Below, in pieces: positions 40,322 through 55,210 of a stretch of 64,000 bases of DNA (positions are counted from its first letter, which is position 1; each line of letters opens with the position of its first letter). This DNA comes from Melanocharis versteri (Eukaryota; Chordata; Aves; Passeriformes; Melanocharitidae), in NCBI GenBank assembly GCA_013397845.1, contig VZTG01003801.1:152004-216003 (forward strand). The letters are read 5' to 3'. The notes under the pieces are model-generated. The model did not search any database and was not told the DNA's origin. It was given only the letters and a program-made list of their open reading frames with translations. A program made the position numbers and the translations under genes.

Positions 40322-41734
40322 GCTACATTCATGTCTTTATAACCTTTCAGGATACCTTTGAGAAATGAACAAAAGTCAGCTCTCTGCTCCACTATAATCC
40401 TTATACAAATACACATCAGAAAAAAAAAATTTAAAAACCCCCATGCGTAAATGCTGTAAAGTCAGGAACAAGACAGGCAGACATAATCTGTCAACAATTG
40501 GCACAAATGGTGATTTTGCTAGTGCACTGTCCATAATAATGACCATGCTTTAGTCAGACACATATTACTAGAAAGGTCAATAATGTATAGCATATTTGTT
40601 TTTACATATGTAAGGACAGATATAATATGCACTCCTTTCAAGCATGAATATAGCACTGAAAAGGCCTCTGGTGTTTCCTTAGTGCTGGAAACTACTATTG
40701 CCATGTTGCCATTCATCTTAACAATTTTCAGATTGTTTCACATGGAACTCTAATTATAAAAAGAGTCTGAAGACGGTCAGAAGGAAATCAAGTCTTGAAA
40801 GAGGATAGTTACAGAAGTTACAGATGGTCACTTGTAGCTCTAAGATCCACAAAAAGCTTGTATTGTTTCTTAGGCTTCTCTGATTTCCTCTTGACATAAA
40901 TTCTGAGAAGAAAACTCATGTTTATTGATGTTAGCAGCTGAATGACTATACAGCTTTGCTGCTATTGTACAGTGGATCAGTTCCTCAGAGCCTTTGGCTC
41001 CTGTCTCTACTCTTCCCCCCCTTCCCTCTCTTTTTTCTTGGTGCTTCCTTTGGGTTTGTTTGGGGCTATTTTGGTGGACTACAATGTGCAATCCTGGTAA
41101 TACACCCTCTGTGTGTACAGCGCACCAAGATTTCCCCATGGGTATTTCAAATGGCTTAAGCAACCCAAAGGCATGTAAAATGCCACATTATCATTTGCTC
41201 TGTGGATCAGAACAGTATCTGTGCTCTTGCAGTATTGGCAATTTCTGCATGTCCTAGACAAGGTCAGAAGCTCATTACAGCAATCAAATTAAGCAAATAA
41301 TCAATTTTGTCTGCATCAGCTGCATTTTCCCTTAACTCTTCCTTTAGCCCTTCCTCCTCTCAAGCAAAAAATGTTTCAAGCAACTATCTGATGTTAGTCA
41401 TTATTCCCCCATACCTTACCCTTTCTAGCCAGATATTAAAAAAACAAGATAGCTTGCAAACACATCTAGCAACTTCTGAAAATAATCTGCTTGACATCAG
41501 CTGAGATGTTATTTTTCAACAGAGTTTAATCAGATTGGATGTGCATAATCATTCAGATACACAAATCTTCCCTTGTTTTTATAGAAAAAAAATGCAATCA
41601 AATTAATATTTCCAAATAAGTGCTGTATTTTGGATGACTAAGAAAATTGTAAACATATGTATTTGTTCAATGATAAATGTGTGCGATGTGTCACAATAAC
41701 ATGCACTTTATACATTAAAAGAAAGTACAGTTGA

Positions 41735-41856
41735 GTGAGAGAATGGAAAGAAGAGAAAGAGGGAGAAATGAAAGACAGTGAAGGAAAGAAAGAAAAAAGA
41801 AAGGAGGGGGAAAAATAAAGAAAAAGAAAGTAAGAGAAAAAGAAAGAAAGACAGAC
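41735..41856 (+). repeat. Polypurine GA/GAAA-rich tract
   Basis: About 120 bp is almost pure A/G on the plus strand, with GAAA and GAAAGAAAG units. It is polypyrimidine on the transcribed-sense (minus) strand of both genes. It lies in the spacer, 0.5 kb from the CRE/E-box. Confidence 0.85.
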
Positions 41857-42333
41857 TCAAGTACTCACAATGCTATCTGTCATCCCTATTCTGTTAACAT
41901 ATCTCTGCCTGCACTGAAAAACTCACTGAACTTTAAGAATAAAGAACATATATAAGATAGATGAACTTCACATTACAAATAAATAACATTGGAGAGATGT
42001 TTAAATAACTGTCTGCCACATCAGAAATTTGCCTTCTTTTTAAATCTTAACTGTTCAAAAATACTGATTTAAAATAAACTGCAACCATACCTTTCATGGA
42101 ATAAGAAATCCTTTAGGAGCTTTTCAGTCCATTTCTAGGCAGCAGCGAAAGCAATGAAATGCACAGCTAGCAGGGATCCTGTCCTGTGAATCCTGATATT
42201 TAAAAGAAATAAGAAAGCTAAGCAAGACACAACCTTTCAACTGGGGCAGCATTTGCAACTCTCTTTGAATAACTCCTCAACTTTTGCAAACTGGAAAACA
42301 GTTCCGTGCAGCATCATCCCCGCAGCTGGCTTC

Positions 42334-42345
42334 CACGTGACGTCA
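42334..42345. promoter_or_regulatory. Overlapping E-box (CACGTG) and full CRE (TGACGTCA)
   Basis: CACGTG at 42334-42339 overlaps the palindromic CRE TGACGTCA at 42338-42345. A TTTTAAAG box lies at 42361-42368 on the plus strand. The site is in the spacer, 4.2 kb upstream of the KIAA0408 ATG exon, so it is a candidate KIAA0408 promoter element or a divergent promoter. CpG-containing motifs are rare in this AT-rich stretch. That it acts as a promoter is inference. Confidence 0.4.
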
Positions 42346-43149
42346 GTGCATGGAGGATGGTTTTAAAGCCATCTCTTCCAACCCCCAGCTTTGTAACTTT
42401 ATATCTCCTCATATTTTGTGTAAACAACTCCAAGTACAGGACATTTTTAGGTTTTATTGTGCAGTCCAGTCTTTAAAGCTTGCCAAAGCAGCTAGTGTTA
42501 ATATCAAAGCTATGACATTAGGCAATTTTAGGTTTCTTTTATTGTTGTCCATGCTGTAAAGAAGATTTTTTGCTGTCTTCCAGACCCAATTTTCAGGGTT
42601 ATATTTTTTAGTACGATCATTTTGAGCTTTGCAACTTGATCCTCCTTAACTGCTTTGTAAAAGGAGTTTTGTTTAAAGCAGTGGTTTTGTTGGTTAACAG
42701 CTTATCTTAAACAGCTAAAAAGCAAGTCACTCCTCCCTAAAATTTTTTCTGTATTCTAAACATGCTTTCACTCATGAAATGCAGAATTATCGAGCACTGT
42801 GTAATCTTATTGTCTTGCATTCTGGGAATGGCAGTAACGGTTTCTTTGGGATATACCCAAATATTCCTGATACTTTATAATGTTTCTGGATCAGATTCTA
42901 CAGTCTGTTAATTCACTTTGTGTCTCAGCAAAGCAAAGCACTAGAAATTGGATGAAGAATCTCCCTTGAACAGGGAAAATCATCTCTGGCACAAGGCTGG
43001 TAAAGAAGGTCCAGAAACACCTTGGGCTGGATATAAATCCCTGGGAGTGTCCATAGCAAGTGTTGGCATGGGATGAGGGAAGGGAGTGTGACAAAAGCAA
43101 TCCAGCAAGCGAAAGTCCAGAGGAGATCCTGAAGCCAAAGCAGCAAAAT

Positions 43150-43380
43150 TCAGCTGCTCCCCCTGCTGAGCCGCAGGCAGGAGGAGCCCAGCTCGCTGCT
43201 CAGGTCTCTCTCTGCCCAGCACGGTAACTCTCCTGCTGCCCCGTGGGTTAAACTGCTCTCATTTGGCACCTCGAGAGAGACTCCCGAGGGGGAGCTCCAC
43301 ACCCGCTGCCCTGCTGGGTACCTGTGCTTGGGTGTGTCTGCAGACAGCAACCGGGACAGGCAGCAAATTCACCGTTCACA
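43150..43380. promoter_or_regulatory. GC/CpG-richer patch upstream of KIAA0408
   Basis: About 230 bp stand out against AT-rich flanks by GC content and by around nine CpGs, including the CTCGAGAGAG and CCCGAGG stretches. A possible minus-strand donor CACAG|GTACCC lies near 43317. It may be a small promoter or first exon for KIAA0408, whose ATG exon needs an upstream partner. No TSS evidence can be read from sequence alone. Confidence 0.25.
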
Positions 43381-43618
43381 GAACATTTTGCCCCATGTGT
43401 GCCTGCAGGGGGGCCACATAGTACTTGATTAGGGCAGCACAAAACTGGACAAATCCTGCTGTCAGATGGATGTCTTGGAATGCCCTAAGCAGGAATATAT
43501 TTTTGTAGGCAGTGCAGCTGATGACAAGAGGATCAGTGAGACAAAGGGCAGGATATGAGGATTCACACATCCTTTGCTTAGTCAGCACTGTCCTCTCTAA
43601 AACAGTAAGTTTTTATCT

Positions 43619-43642
43619 GATAAAATCCATGATAAAATCCAT
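43619..43642 (+). repeat. Perfect 12-bp tandem duplication
   Basis: GATAAAATCCAT occurs twice in tandem in the spacer between the genes. Confidence 0.9.
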
Positions 43643-46203
43643 GCACAGTATAAAGATTTTGGCTCTGGGTGCATTTTATAGTAAATACCAAACCAGGTTT
43701 CAGGGAAAACACATTTTTTCTCCTTATATGGTCAAGCTGTAAGTCTCAGCAAATACATTAATTGGGTGCTTATTCTGCTCCCATGTAACCTAAATAATGG
43801 GACTTGGGCTATTTGTGAAAATTGTAAAGATGATCTAAAAATTGAACAAATATGCCCCAAGTACACAACTGAATGTTTCTGAAGAAAATCCCCAGACTCT
43901 AAACTCTGAGGATTTAAATCTAAAGAAACAGTATGACTTTCTTTTGTAAGGTTAGGCCTCAAGTGCCAGCTGACATGGCTGGGAGTGAAGCTGGAGTGCC
44001 TGGGAGCAAAACTGAGTCCACAGCTGGAGGCCAGGCATCACAGCACTGCCTCCTCCCTGAAGCCAGCACAGCTGCACTACTGCACATGAAGGCAGACTCT
44101 TAAGACATGTTTTTATTTTACTCTTATCCATCAACATATGCTATTATTCTTGTGTCTTTAATATTGCTAACTCCATGCCTCTCATCTTGCTACGTGGACT
44201 CTTTGAAGCAAAAACAGTAAAAATAAATAAAACAATGTACTAAATCCCAGGCTCAAGTTCTCAGCCAGGCAAAAGCCTACATTTCTGTCAGTGTGAGGAA
44301 TTAGAAATGTGTGAGACTGAGGGGCTCATTAGGAGATAAGCACTGGACCCACCTCATAGGTCAAAGGGACATGTTAAATTCATCCTAATATGGAAAAGGT
44401 GAGACAAAGAAAACATGAAGTGAGTTGTAAGAACATGGTTCTTACATGCTAGATCGTTGTTCTATATACCCTTAAGTGTAGCAATAGAGAATTCTGCTTT
44501 TGAGGATAAGAAATTATTCAACAGAGACTGTCACTACTGCCCCTCCTCCACCATCAGTAGACAAAGCAGCAAATGTGGTTTCTGGTATCTGGCACATATA
44601 AAATAAGCAGGAAGACTACGGTAGGCTTATTATATCCAACATTTTGCTTCCACAGGAAAAGTGTATTTTGTCCATATCTGGTACCAGCACTGCTTGTGTC
44701 AAAAGTTAGCACCTCAACAAAAAAAGGTGCAAGGACATTTTAGACATGACCTCTGCTAAATTTCTCTTCATCATGCAAGACTGGAGACAAAGCAGCATGA
44801 GTTTCAGCACGGGCTATAATCTGATCATATACTCAGAGCAGTGGCTAATAAAATGTACTCAAGACCACTTCAGGGCATCTTAGGTTGTGCTGCACCAACT
44901 TGGTTACGGCACACCCATTCTGCTATGGCCACAAAAGCTAGTGACAAGAAGGAAGAAGAGCACTGCTGCCACTGCAATCAACCCAGCCACAACATTAGAT
45001 TCCTGAATGATGTACACCTTGATAATCCTGGTATATACACCTCAGGAGTGGATATATATACAATGGGAAATGGGCAGAAGGGAATACAAACTCTGCCTCC
45101 TCTTACTGTGGTGTGCTTCTGCAATAGGATATAACTCAGTGGAGAAACAGAGCCAACAAAGTGTTATGTCATGTCGCTGCTCCAAGGTTACACTGGAAAT
45201 CGGTGGCAGATACTTTAGATGTTTACTTTAAATAGAGCCACCGTAATTTTCCCCATAGGCAACTGCATGTGTAATGGCAAAAGTTGGGTTTGAATATCAC
45301 TTCCCCTGGCATTAAATCAGAGACAGAAATGTAAGCCAATGGGAACTACGTCCCTGATACTGATGCCTTTAGATGTCTCCTACTCACCTATCAGATTCTG
45401 GGGTGATTAAGGAGAAGGGCATGTAATACCCTGAAGCTCTGCTTGTTTTTGTAAACAACTCCCGAAGTTCATGTGCAGTTCATCTCTTTTTATAACACAT
45501 ATCTAGACAGCCGTGTTTTTGGCAATTTTCTGTTTTCCAACTGCCAGGCATATTTCTGCACTATAGCACCTGCTCTCTTCTAGTTTTGATTCCGAAGCAC
45601 TGGTGACATGTGTCAGCAGACACTTATTCTATCTCTAAACTGGAGCTTCAGGCATGGGTATTTTTGGTTGAAAGAAATATCTCTGAGCCTGGAGAAAATG
45701 GTCATTCTAACATAATGGGAATTTTTCGGTAGCAGTAAAAGAAAATATCAGTAAAGGGAGTTTGTCAGGGCGTTCAGAGCCAGCTCTAAACAGGAAACAA
45801 ATTTAATTTAATTTTTCTGGTTGCATTAAAGGAAACAATGCACCTATTCCCTAAATTACATAAAAATTCATTGGAGACAGTGCCAATTTCCACAAGTGCA
45901 AAAATATCATAATTAGATCGACAGAAGCAAGATCTTTTCCTTTTGAAAGAACACGGAATAAATCCCCTGGGAACACAGGAAACAGAAATTTAATATTTCA
46001 GGGAAGTGCTAAATTAAGGCAATCTCATGGTTCAAATTCAATGACTTTTTTCCCTCAGAACATTAATATTTCATCAGAATATTCCAAAATGGGAACTGTG
46101 AATCTGCTAAATGAGATTTGAACAGATAGTTAACCTGGCATATACAGACAGCTCCTTGCCACATGCAAGCAAAATCTATATTCTTCTTACTATTTCTCTT
46201 CAG

Positions 46204-46353
46204 AACTCAGAGCTGTGCAGCAGGCAGAATCAGTGAATCAGCAGCGTTCTGTCTCTGCCCTGCCTGACTCCAATGCAGCCCTGCCAGAGGATGCTGATGT
46301 ATCCAGCTGCATTTGCTCACTCACCTGTGAGATGGTCTTTGCCCACCAGGCCA
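46204..46353 (+). other. Exon-like 150-bp segment on the plus strand, open in one frame
   Basis: A strong polypyrimidine tract and acceptor (TTACTATTTCTCTTCAG) precede it, and the consensus donor CCA|GTAAGTGAG follows. The 150 bp are GC-richer than both flanks and open throughout in a single frame, containing ESVNQQRSVSALPDSNAALP and then CICSLTCEMVFAHQA. The other two plus frames have stops. I do not recognise the peptide. It lies antisense to both genes in the spacer between them. The minus strand also offers a perfect donor, CAG|GTGAGTGAG after 46325, so the segment could instead include a 5' non-coding exon of KIAA0408. Confidence 0.3.
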
Positions 46354-47980
46354 GTAAGTGAGTGGGGAGAATCTGCTTTCTTTCTTGGCAAGTATAATTA
46401 CTGCATTTCGTAATACCAAGTTACTTCAAATTAGCAAGACATAGAACACTTATTTCTTTGGCTGGATCTTATCTTCTGGCTATGGATAAATGTCCATATT
46501 CATTCTATTAGCTTTCTCAGCATCTTTTAAAATTGTGCAATATCTGGTGTGAAACAGATCGGCAGCTCCAATCACTCCCTTCAAGCTGAATGCAAAAGAA
46601 CAGGAAAAACACATTTCATTTCTCACTGAGATTTCTCTGTGAGGCTCCTCACCATTCTCCTTGCTCATGAGAGGTCAAAGACTGTGGGGAGCTTCTAAAA
46701 TGATTTGGTATGCTTTGGTGTGCTTTAATTTCAGATTGCTGCCTGTGCAATAGCTCCCTAAATGTCCCAAAAAGTCTCAGCTTTGATTTTGCTTTGTTGA
46801 TGCCTGATGGAAAGCTCCAGCTTTTGTGCAAGAAAACACACTGTGAGAAATCAATGGGGTTGTAATTGCCAGTGCTATGCAGAGGTTATCTCCACCTCTC
46901 ATCTCAGTAGCTCATTCTTACCTTTTCTGATTTCTGAGAAAGAAACAAATCTTTCTCAATTACTTCCCAAGATTTATTCAGTGTACGAATTCAGAGTATT
47001 ACTGCTTTAGAGTATTACTGTTACTGATAAACTCTCTGTTAATCAAACCTTCCCTACTCATTTTTATTACATACAACAGCAAGAAAGGTATAAACAAGTG
47101 TGGGTTAAAAACTAGAAGTCCAGAACTTCAGATCTTAGTTTAAGTACAACTTTTTCTCTCCTATGGAAATTGAGTCAGTAACATTTAAGAAAACAAATGA
47201 CTGTTTTTTCCTCCACAGGAGGTACTAGAACAGAAAGAAACTAAAGAAGTCAGTCTTGTGCTAAGATTTGGTATGACAAGTTTAAACCTCAAATTATTGT
47301 ATTTTAATGTCCAAATTGCAAATCCATGGGGAAAAAAACCCTAGTATTTCCAGCAGTTGCTGAAAAACAAAAGGCCTTTTCCAGTTACAGAAATTCACTG
47401 TGAATTATGGCTTGATCACATCTTGCCATAATAGTTTCTAATATGTAGAACTTAACTTTTAGGTAACTGCATAAATTAAAGCATCTTAGAAACTCGTCAG
47501 AATTACTTTGGGCCTGACTTCATCCTTAACTGGGAAATCAGTAGAAGCTGTCTATTAATCTCATATATATTGATTATAACTTCCTTTAGACATCTCACTA
47601 ACTATAAAATAGATAATGACAACACTGCCTGGTAGGAATAAGAATTTGGATTAAATCAAGGAGTTGAGTGATTTAGCTGATCAAAGTTACTGCACCTGCA
47701 GAGTGTGTTGAGGGAAAGCTAAACAAAGAGAAAAATACAGTATTTTTTAATAATGAATATTTTTACTATTTTTCTCATCCTCATGAAAAAAAAAATATTG
47801 CCCCACTTCTTGCTGCACTCTGAGGATTTTCCCTCAAAATGATGTCTCAACTATTTCAGGCAGCAAAGTGCAACCTAGGCATGGAGATGAACTGTTCTCA
47901 CTGGGGAATGAATTAAGTGAACAGAGAGCTAGCATGAGAAATCAAAAGGAATCCTTACTGCCAGCTAGAAAAATAGCTTC

Positions 47981-47990
47981 TTTATTTATT
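47981..47990 (-). terminator. Candidate polyadenylation signal for MTCL3 (overlapping AATAAA pair)
   Basis: The plus strand reads tttatttatt, so two overlapping AATAAA hexamers lie on the minus strand. They are the first after the MTCL3 stop codon. If this signal is bypassed, transcription runs into KIAA0408 10 kb further on. Confidence 0.35.
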
Positions 47991-49235
47991 ACCACTCTTT
48001 ACTACTACATTATTCAACATGGAAACTGCAGAAAAAGAAGTGTCATTAATACACATACTTGTTCACCTTTGGAGAATTCATATTTGTGGGATGCAGTGGT
48101 TTCAACATGGGTTGAATAAAACAGAAAAGTGAGCTCCATTGGGCCTTTCAGATGAGGTTTTCATAGTGGGAGATCTACTGCTTGTAGGCACTGCCTAAGT
48201 AAGTGTGAAAGAAAGAAACGAGTCGCCTGTACTCTTACTTCAGCCTCTCATTGGCAAGATAGGAGTACTCAGTGACTATTGATGCACACCTGTGCACACA
48301 AGCTTCCCGCACTCCTGTGCCTGGCTACCAATGGCACAATCAGACAGGAGTCACGCAGCAAACCAAGAGCTACCACGTCCATTCAAAACTCACGCTGAAA
48401 CCTGGGGAGAGAATGTAGAGCCATGGTGGCCACAGACTGGGAAATGTCACCTGGCAAACTCGACATCAGCCCAAGTGACTTACACCACTCCCATCAGTCC
48501 AAGCCAGACTGTAGCACGGCCATTTTTCTAGAGCACAGAGAGAATGCAGCCAGCCTACATCTCTCAGAAGACTCCTCAGCTACTCTGATACCTTCTCCTC
48601 ATGCATCTCATTCTCAGAGGATACAGCTCCTAGCCACAGTTCCAGATATAGTGCTCTATATACCAACCGTTCTGATTTTGCCCCCTCTGTGGTGCCTAAT
48701 CCACATAATAGAGTGCTAAAAACCATAATCATCACAATTATGCAAAATATATATACAAGCTCTGACATACAACTTCAGAATACACAGAGAATGTGGCTTT
48801 ACTATTTGTACGTGGCTAGAATACAAATTCTTTTTCTAGAAGTGGGAAGAGGAAAGTAACAGAGTCCTCACACCCACTCTGCGTATTTCTGTTTTGTTTC
48901 TGATTTGGTGCAAATGAATTAATATTAAATTGGTTCCAGTCCTCAGGAAAATTTTCTTCAAAAATTATGAAACCAGACAAAGTGAAAAATTCCATTTTCT
49001 GTTTGCTTACCTGGAATACCGTGGTGAGCAGGTTTCCTGTTCAACGGGGTGACTTTTTGGTATGCTTTTTGCAGGTTTTTTGGTTTGGCTTTGGTTTTGG
49101 CAAACAAGTAGTCTTCAGTGTTTTTACAGCAGTGGCTATTACAGAAACTATGTCTCTTGCACTTCTTATCTTGAAGGGTGGACAAAATAAACAAACTGAA
49201 AATAACACTACAATGAACAGTAAATGATGAATGAC
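47981..49235 (-). other. MTCL3: Probable MTCL3 3' UTR
   Basis: Untranslated sequence follows the TAA of the tail exon. The first canonical AATAAA on the minus strand is a doubled AATAAATAAA at 47990-47981, giving a 3' UTR of about 1.25 kb. The extent is inferred from the hexamer alone; human SOGA3 transcripts may use several sites. Confidence 0.35.
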
Positions 49236-52510
<3,275 letters not shown>

Positions 52511-55170
52511 CTGCAATTACAACAACAGGACATGCACTGAATTTTTAAAAAGGTATACTAAAGAGGCATATTATTTGTATATCATTAATTTTAAAATATA
52601 GCAAATCAAATGCAAGTATAAAGGAATTAATTTCTTGTAATTTTTGAGATACCAAATATAGAGGGAAGATGCCATTACCCAAAAATGAAACAGCAATGGC
52701 ACACAAATAAGATTTTAGTTTAGTAAGTCTGTTACTTTTTTTATTCAACACATTTTAAGACTAGTGCATTATGAATATTTACCACACAAGAGTGGTAAAA
52801 AAACAGGCATGCCAAGTGGTGACATACAGATGGGAAAGCTGAGACGAGCAGTGAAACCCAGCTTGCCCATTTGGTATTAACCCTGGTGGGGCCAGGGCAC
52901 TTTAAAAAAGCCTTAGTCTTAGACTTTGTGGTAGGACAGCTACACAAAACAGCGTCACTGAGATCTGTCAGCTGACTCCAGAGTACATCTACAAGCACAC
53001 CCTTCTCTGTGCCCCACCCTCAGGCTTCAAGCCTGCAGTGCATTGCGGTCACACCTCCCTAAGTGTACACTGTAGACAAACTCACAGATAGGTCTGGTCG
53101 CTAGGTTTGTTCTGTTTTCAGAACATACTCCAGTAAATAACATTTAAAACTGCTTGGACTACAAAGTTCTAGAGAGAAACAAATCATATCAGCTCAAGAA
53201 CAGAAAAACCCAAAACACAAACACAGGTCTGCCCACCACACGAGGGGGATCCTTTGGTGTCCTCTCATCTGCTTTGTAGCTCAAAGAAACTCCTAGAAAC
53301 TCCTGCTTTCAGAGCAGGATGCACTGGGATTGAAGACTGCTAGTGTATCCAGCAAAAACTTTGTAGCTGCTGACAGCAGAAATTCTGTTATGGAAAAGCA
53401 GCAGCAGTGGAAAACAACTTCTACCATCCCACTGGCAACATTCAATACTGATCATCAAGAAAACAGCAGGAGAGAGACAAGCAAATGAGAGAATATGTTA
53501 ATTCATAACACCCCACTTGCAGCTGTTCCCAGTTTTTGTGTTCCCCAGGTAACCTGTAGGCCCCAAGGCAGGACAGGGATACAACCAACACCATCTCCCT
53601 TTGAGATTACAGTCTACTAGCAAGATCCTTTGAGAAACATACACTTCCCTGCACCAGCCGGGGGAGAATTCAGCTCTATCTAAAAGCCATCCAGTTCCAC
53701 AGACTGGGAATTAAAATATGTTCATAACCCTCAAGAAACAGAGTACAGTGGGCGGGTATGCTGCACATAACAATCCTGTGCGCCATTTCCCTGCTGGTAC
53801 TAATCATTCTCTTTCTTCTGCAGATCAACTCCACTGAAAATTCCTATAGTCATGGACTGCTCACTCAAAAGGAAAAGTTAATGCCATAGAAACAACTCAC
53901 ATGTAAATCTGAGCAACCACAAGAGATGACTTTCCATGAGCTTTTCTGCTTAAATTTAACACAGAATTAAGCAAGAATTAAAAAATATGATGTCAGAATC
54001 AGAACTAAAATTCAGTGATGCGTGCACCAAGAATCAGAATTCAAATTTTTATGTCTCTTGCAGAAACACTGAATGTTCTCAGTAGACCAAACAATAAAAC
54101 AAATCAAAGATCATAGCTAGATAGCCAGATAGCTGTAAAACACAGGCTTCTAATGGAATCCAGAAAATATGTGAAAATAGTTAAATTAAGTCATTTTTCT
54201 CTTTAAGCAAAAACCAAACAACTTTGCGATCCAGTCTACAAATAAAATGGTTCTTTTCCAGAGTCACCCACCAGTTATCCTATTGTAGAAATGGTACATG
54301 GATTTTTGGAAGGGTTGTTGTTTTTCTTTTAGTATTGGCAAGTTTATAAAGCCTTAAACTTTCAAAGAAGTAGGTTCCTCCTCTGTATTACCATGAATTA
54401 CACCACTATGTATCACCACTTTGAAAAAAACATTTTCAAATTAGTTCACACTGGAACTTTTTCCTTGCCCCATATTCATGCCAATACCACCCACTGATAA
54501 TAATAATATTAAATAAATAAATAATCTATAGTAAACTATATTTCTGCTTTATTACCTAAATGCCTTTTGTTCACTCTGCTGAGCTCAGCATCTCTACAGA
54601 AGCAATGAAGCTCTGGAATGCTGAGCTGAAACTTCTTGTGTACCCTACAACTTTTCAGAAGATAAGAGATATAAGAAAAACTACTTTTCTAGGTTTGACG
54701 TGAAACAAAAATCCCCAGTTTTTCTCTTTTTTCACTCTATTTTTTAGGTGTTCCTTTTAGTAGTCAGGATAGCAACATTCTAATTACAACAGTAGTTGTG
54801 GCTATGTAATGATTAGGCACTACTTTCTATTCTGCTCTACTTGAATCACAACCAACCCTCCAGAGTTTGTATTGTTCATCAACAAAATCCCAGCATTTTA
54901 CAAAAATTTTATAGCAGAAAGCAATGAAGAACATGCACAATTCAATTGGCAGGATGATGTGGGTAAGTAGATTAGGCCCAGCTGGAACTGGTGTGATCAC
55001 TTTTCATATGAAAAACACCATGAGACAATTTCTGATCACTAGAGGTTAAGATGTCACACATCTCAGCTAACAGACAATATCCTCACAATCACAGTATCCC
55101 ACAGCATCATGTCAGGGCACCGAGGCAATATCATACTAAGCAAAGAATGCCATATATCAAGAAGTATATT

Positions 55171-55210
55171 TTGCTATAAATATTAAATTTTTGCTATAAA
55201 TACTAAATTT
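55171..55210 (+). repeat. 20-bp tandem duplication with one mismatch
   Basis: TTGCTATAAATATTAAATTT is followed directly by TTGCTATAAATACTAAATTT. It lies in the MTCL3 intron. Confidence 0.95.

Larger units (their letters stand above)
38150..47980. other. Spacer between MTCL3 and KIAA0408 (11 kb stop to ATG exon)
   Basis: No protein gene is recognised. The spacer should contain the KIAA0408 promoter and any 5' non-coding exon, or serve as intron in an MTCL3-KIAA0408 readthrough. The candidates inside it are the CRE/E-box at 42.3 kb, the GC-rich patch at 43.2 kb and the exon-like segment at 46.2 kb. Confidence 0.6.

Noticed and set aside
44841..45134. 97-codon plus frame with a Cys/His cluster (EEEHCCHCNQPSH)
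   Set aside because: The Cys/His spacing fits no zinc-finger pattern and the rest of the frame is not protein-like.
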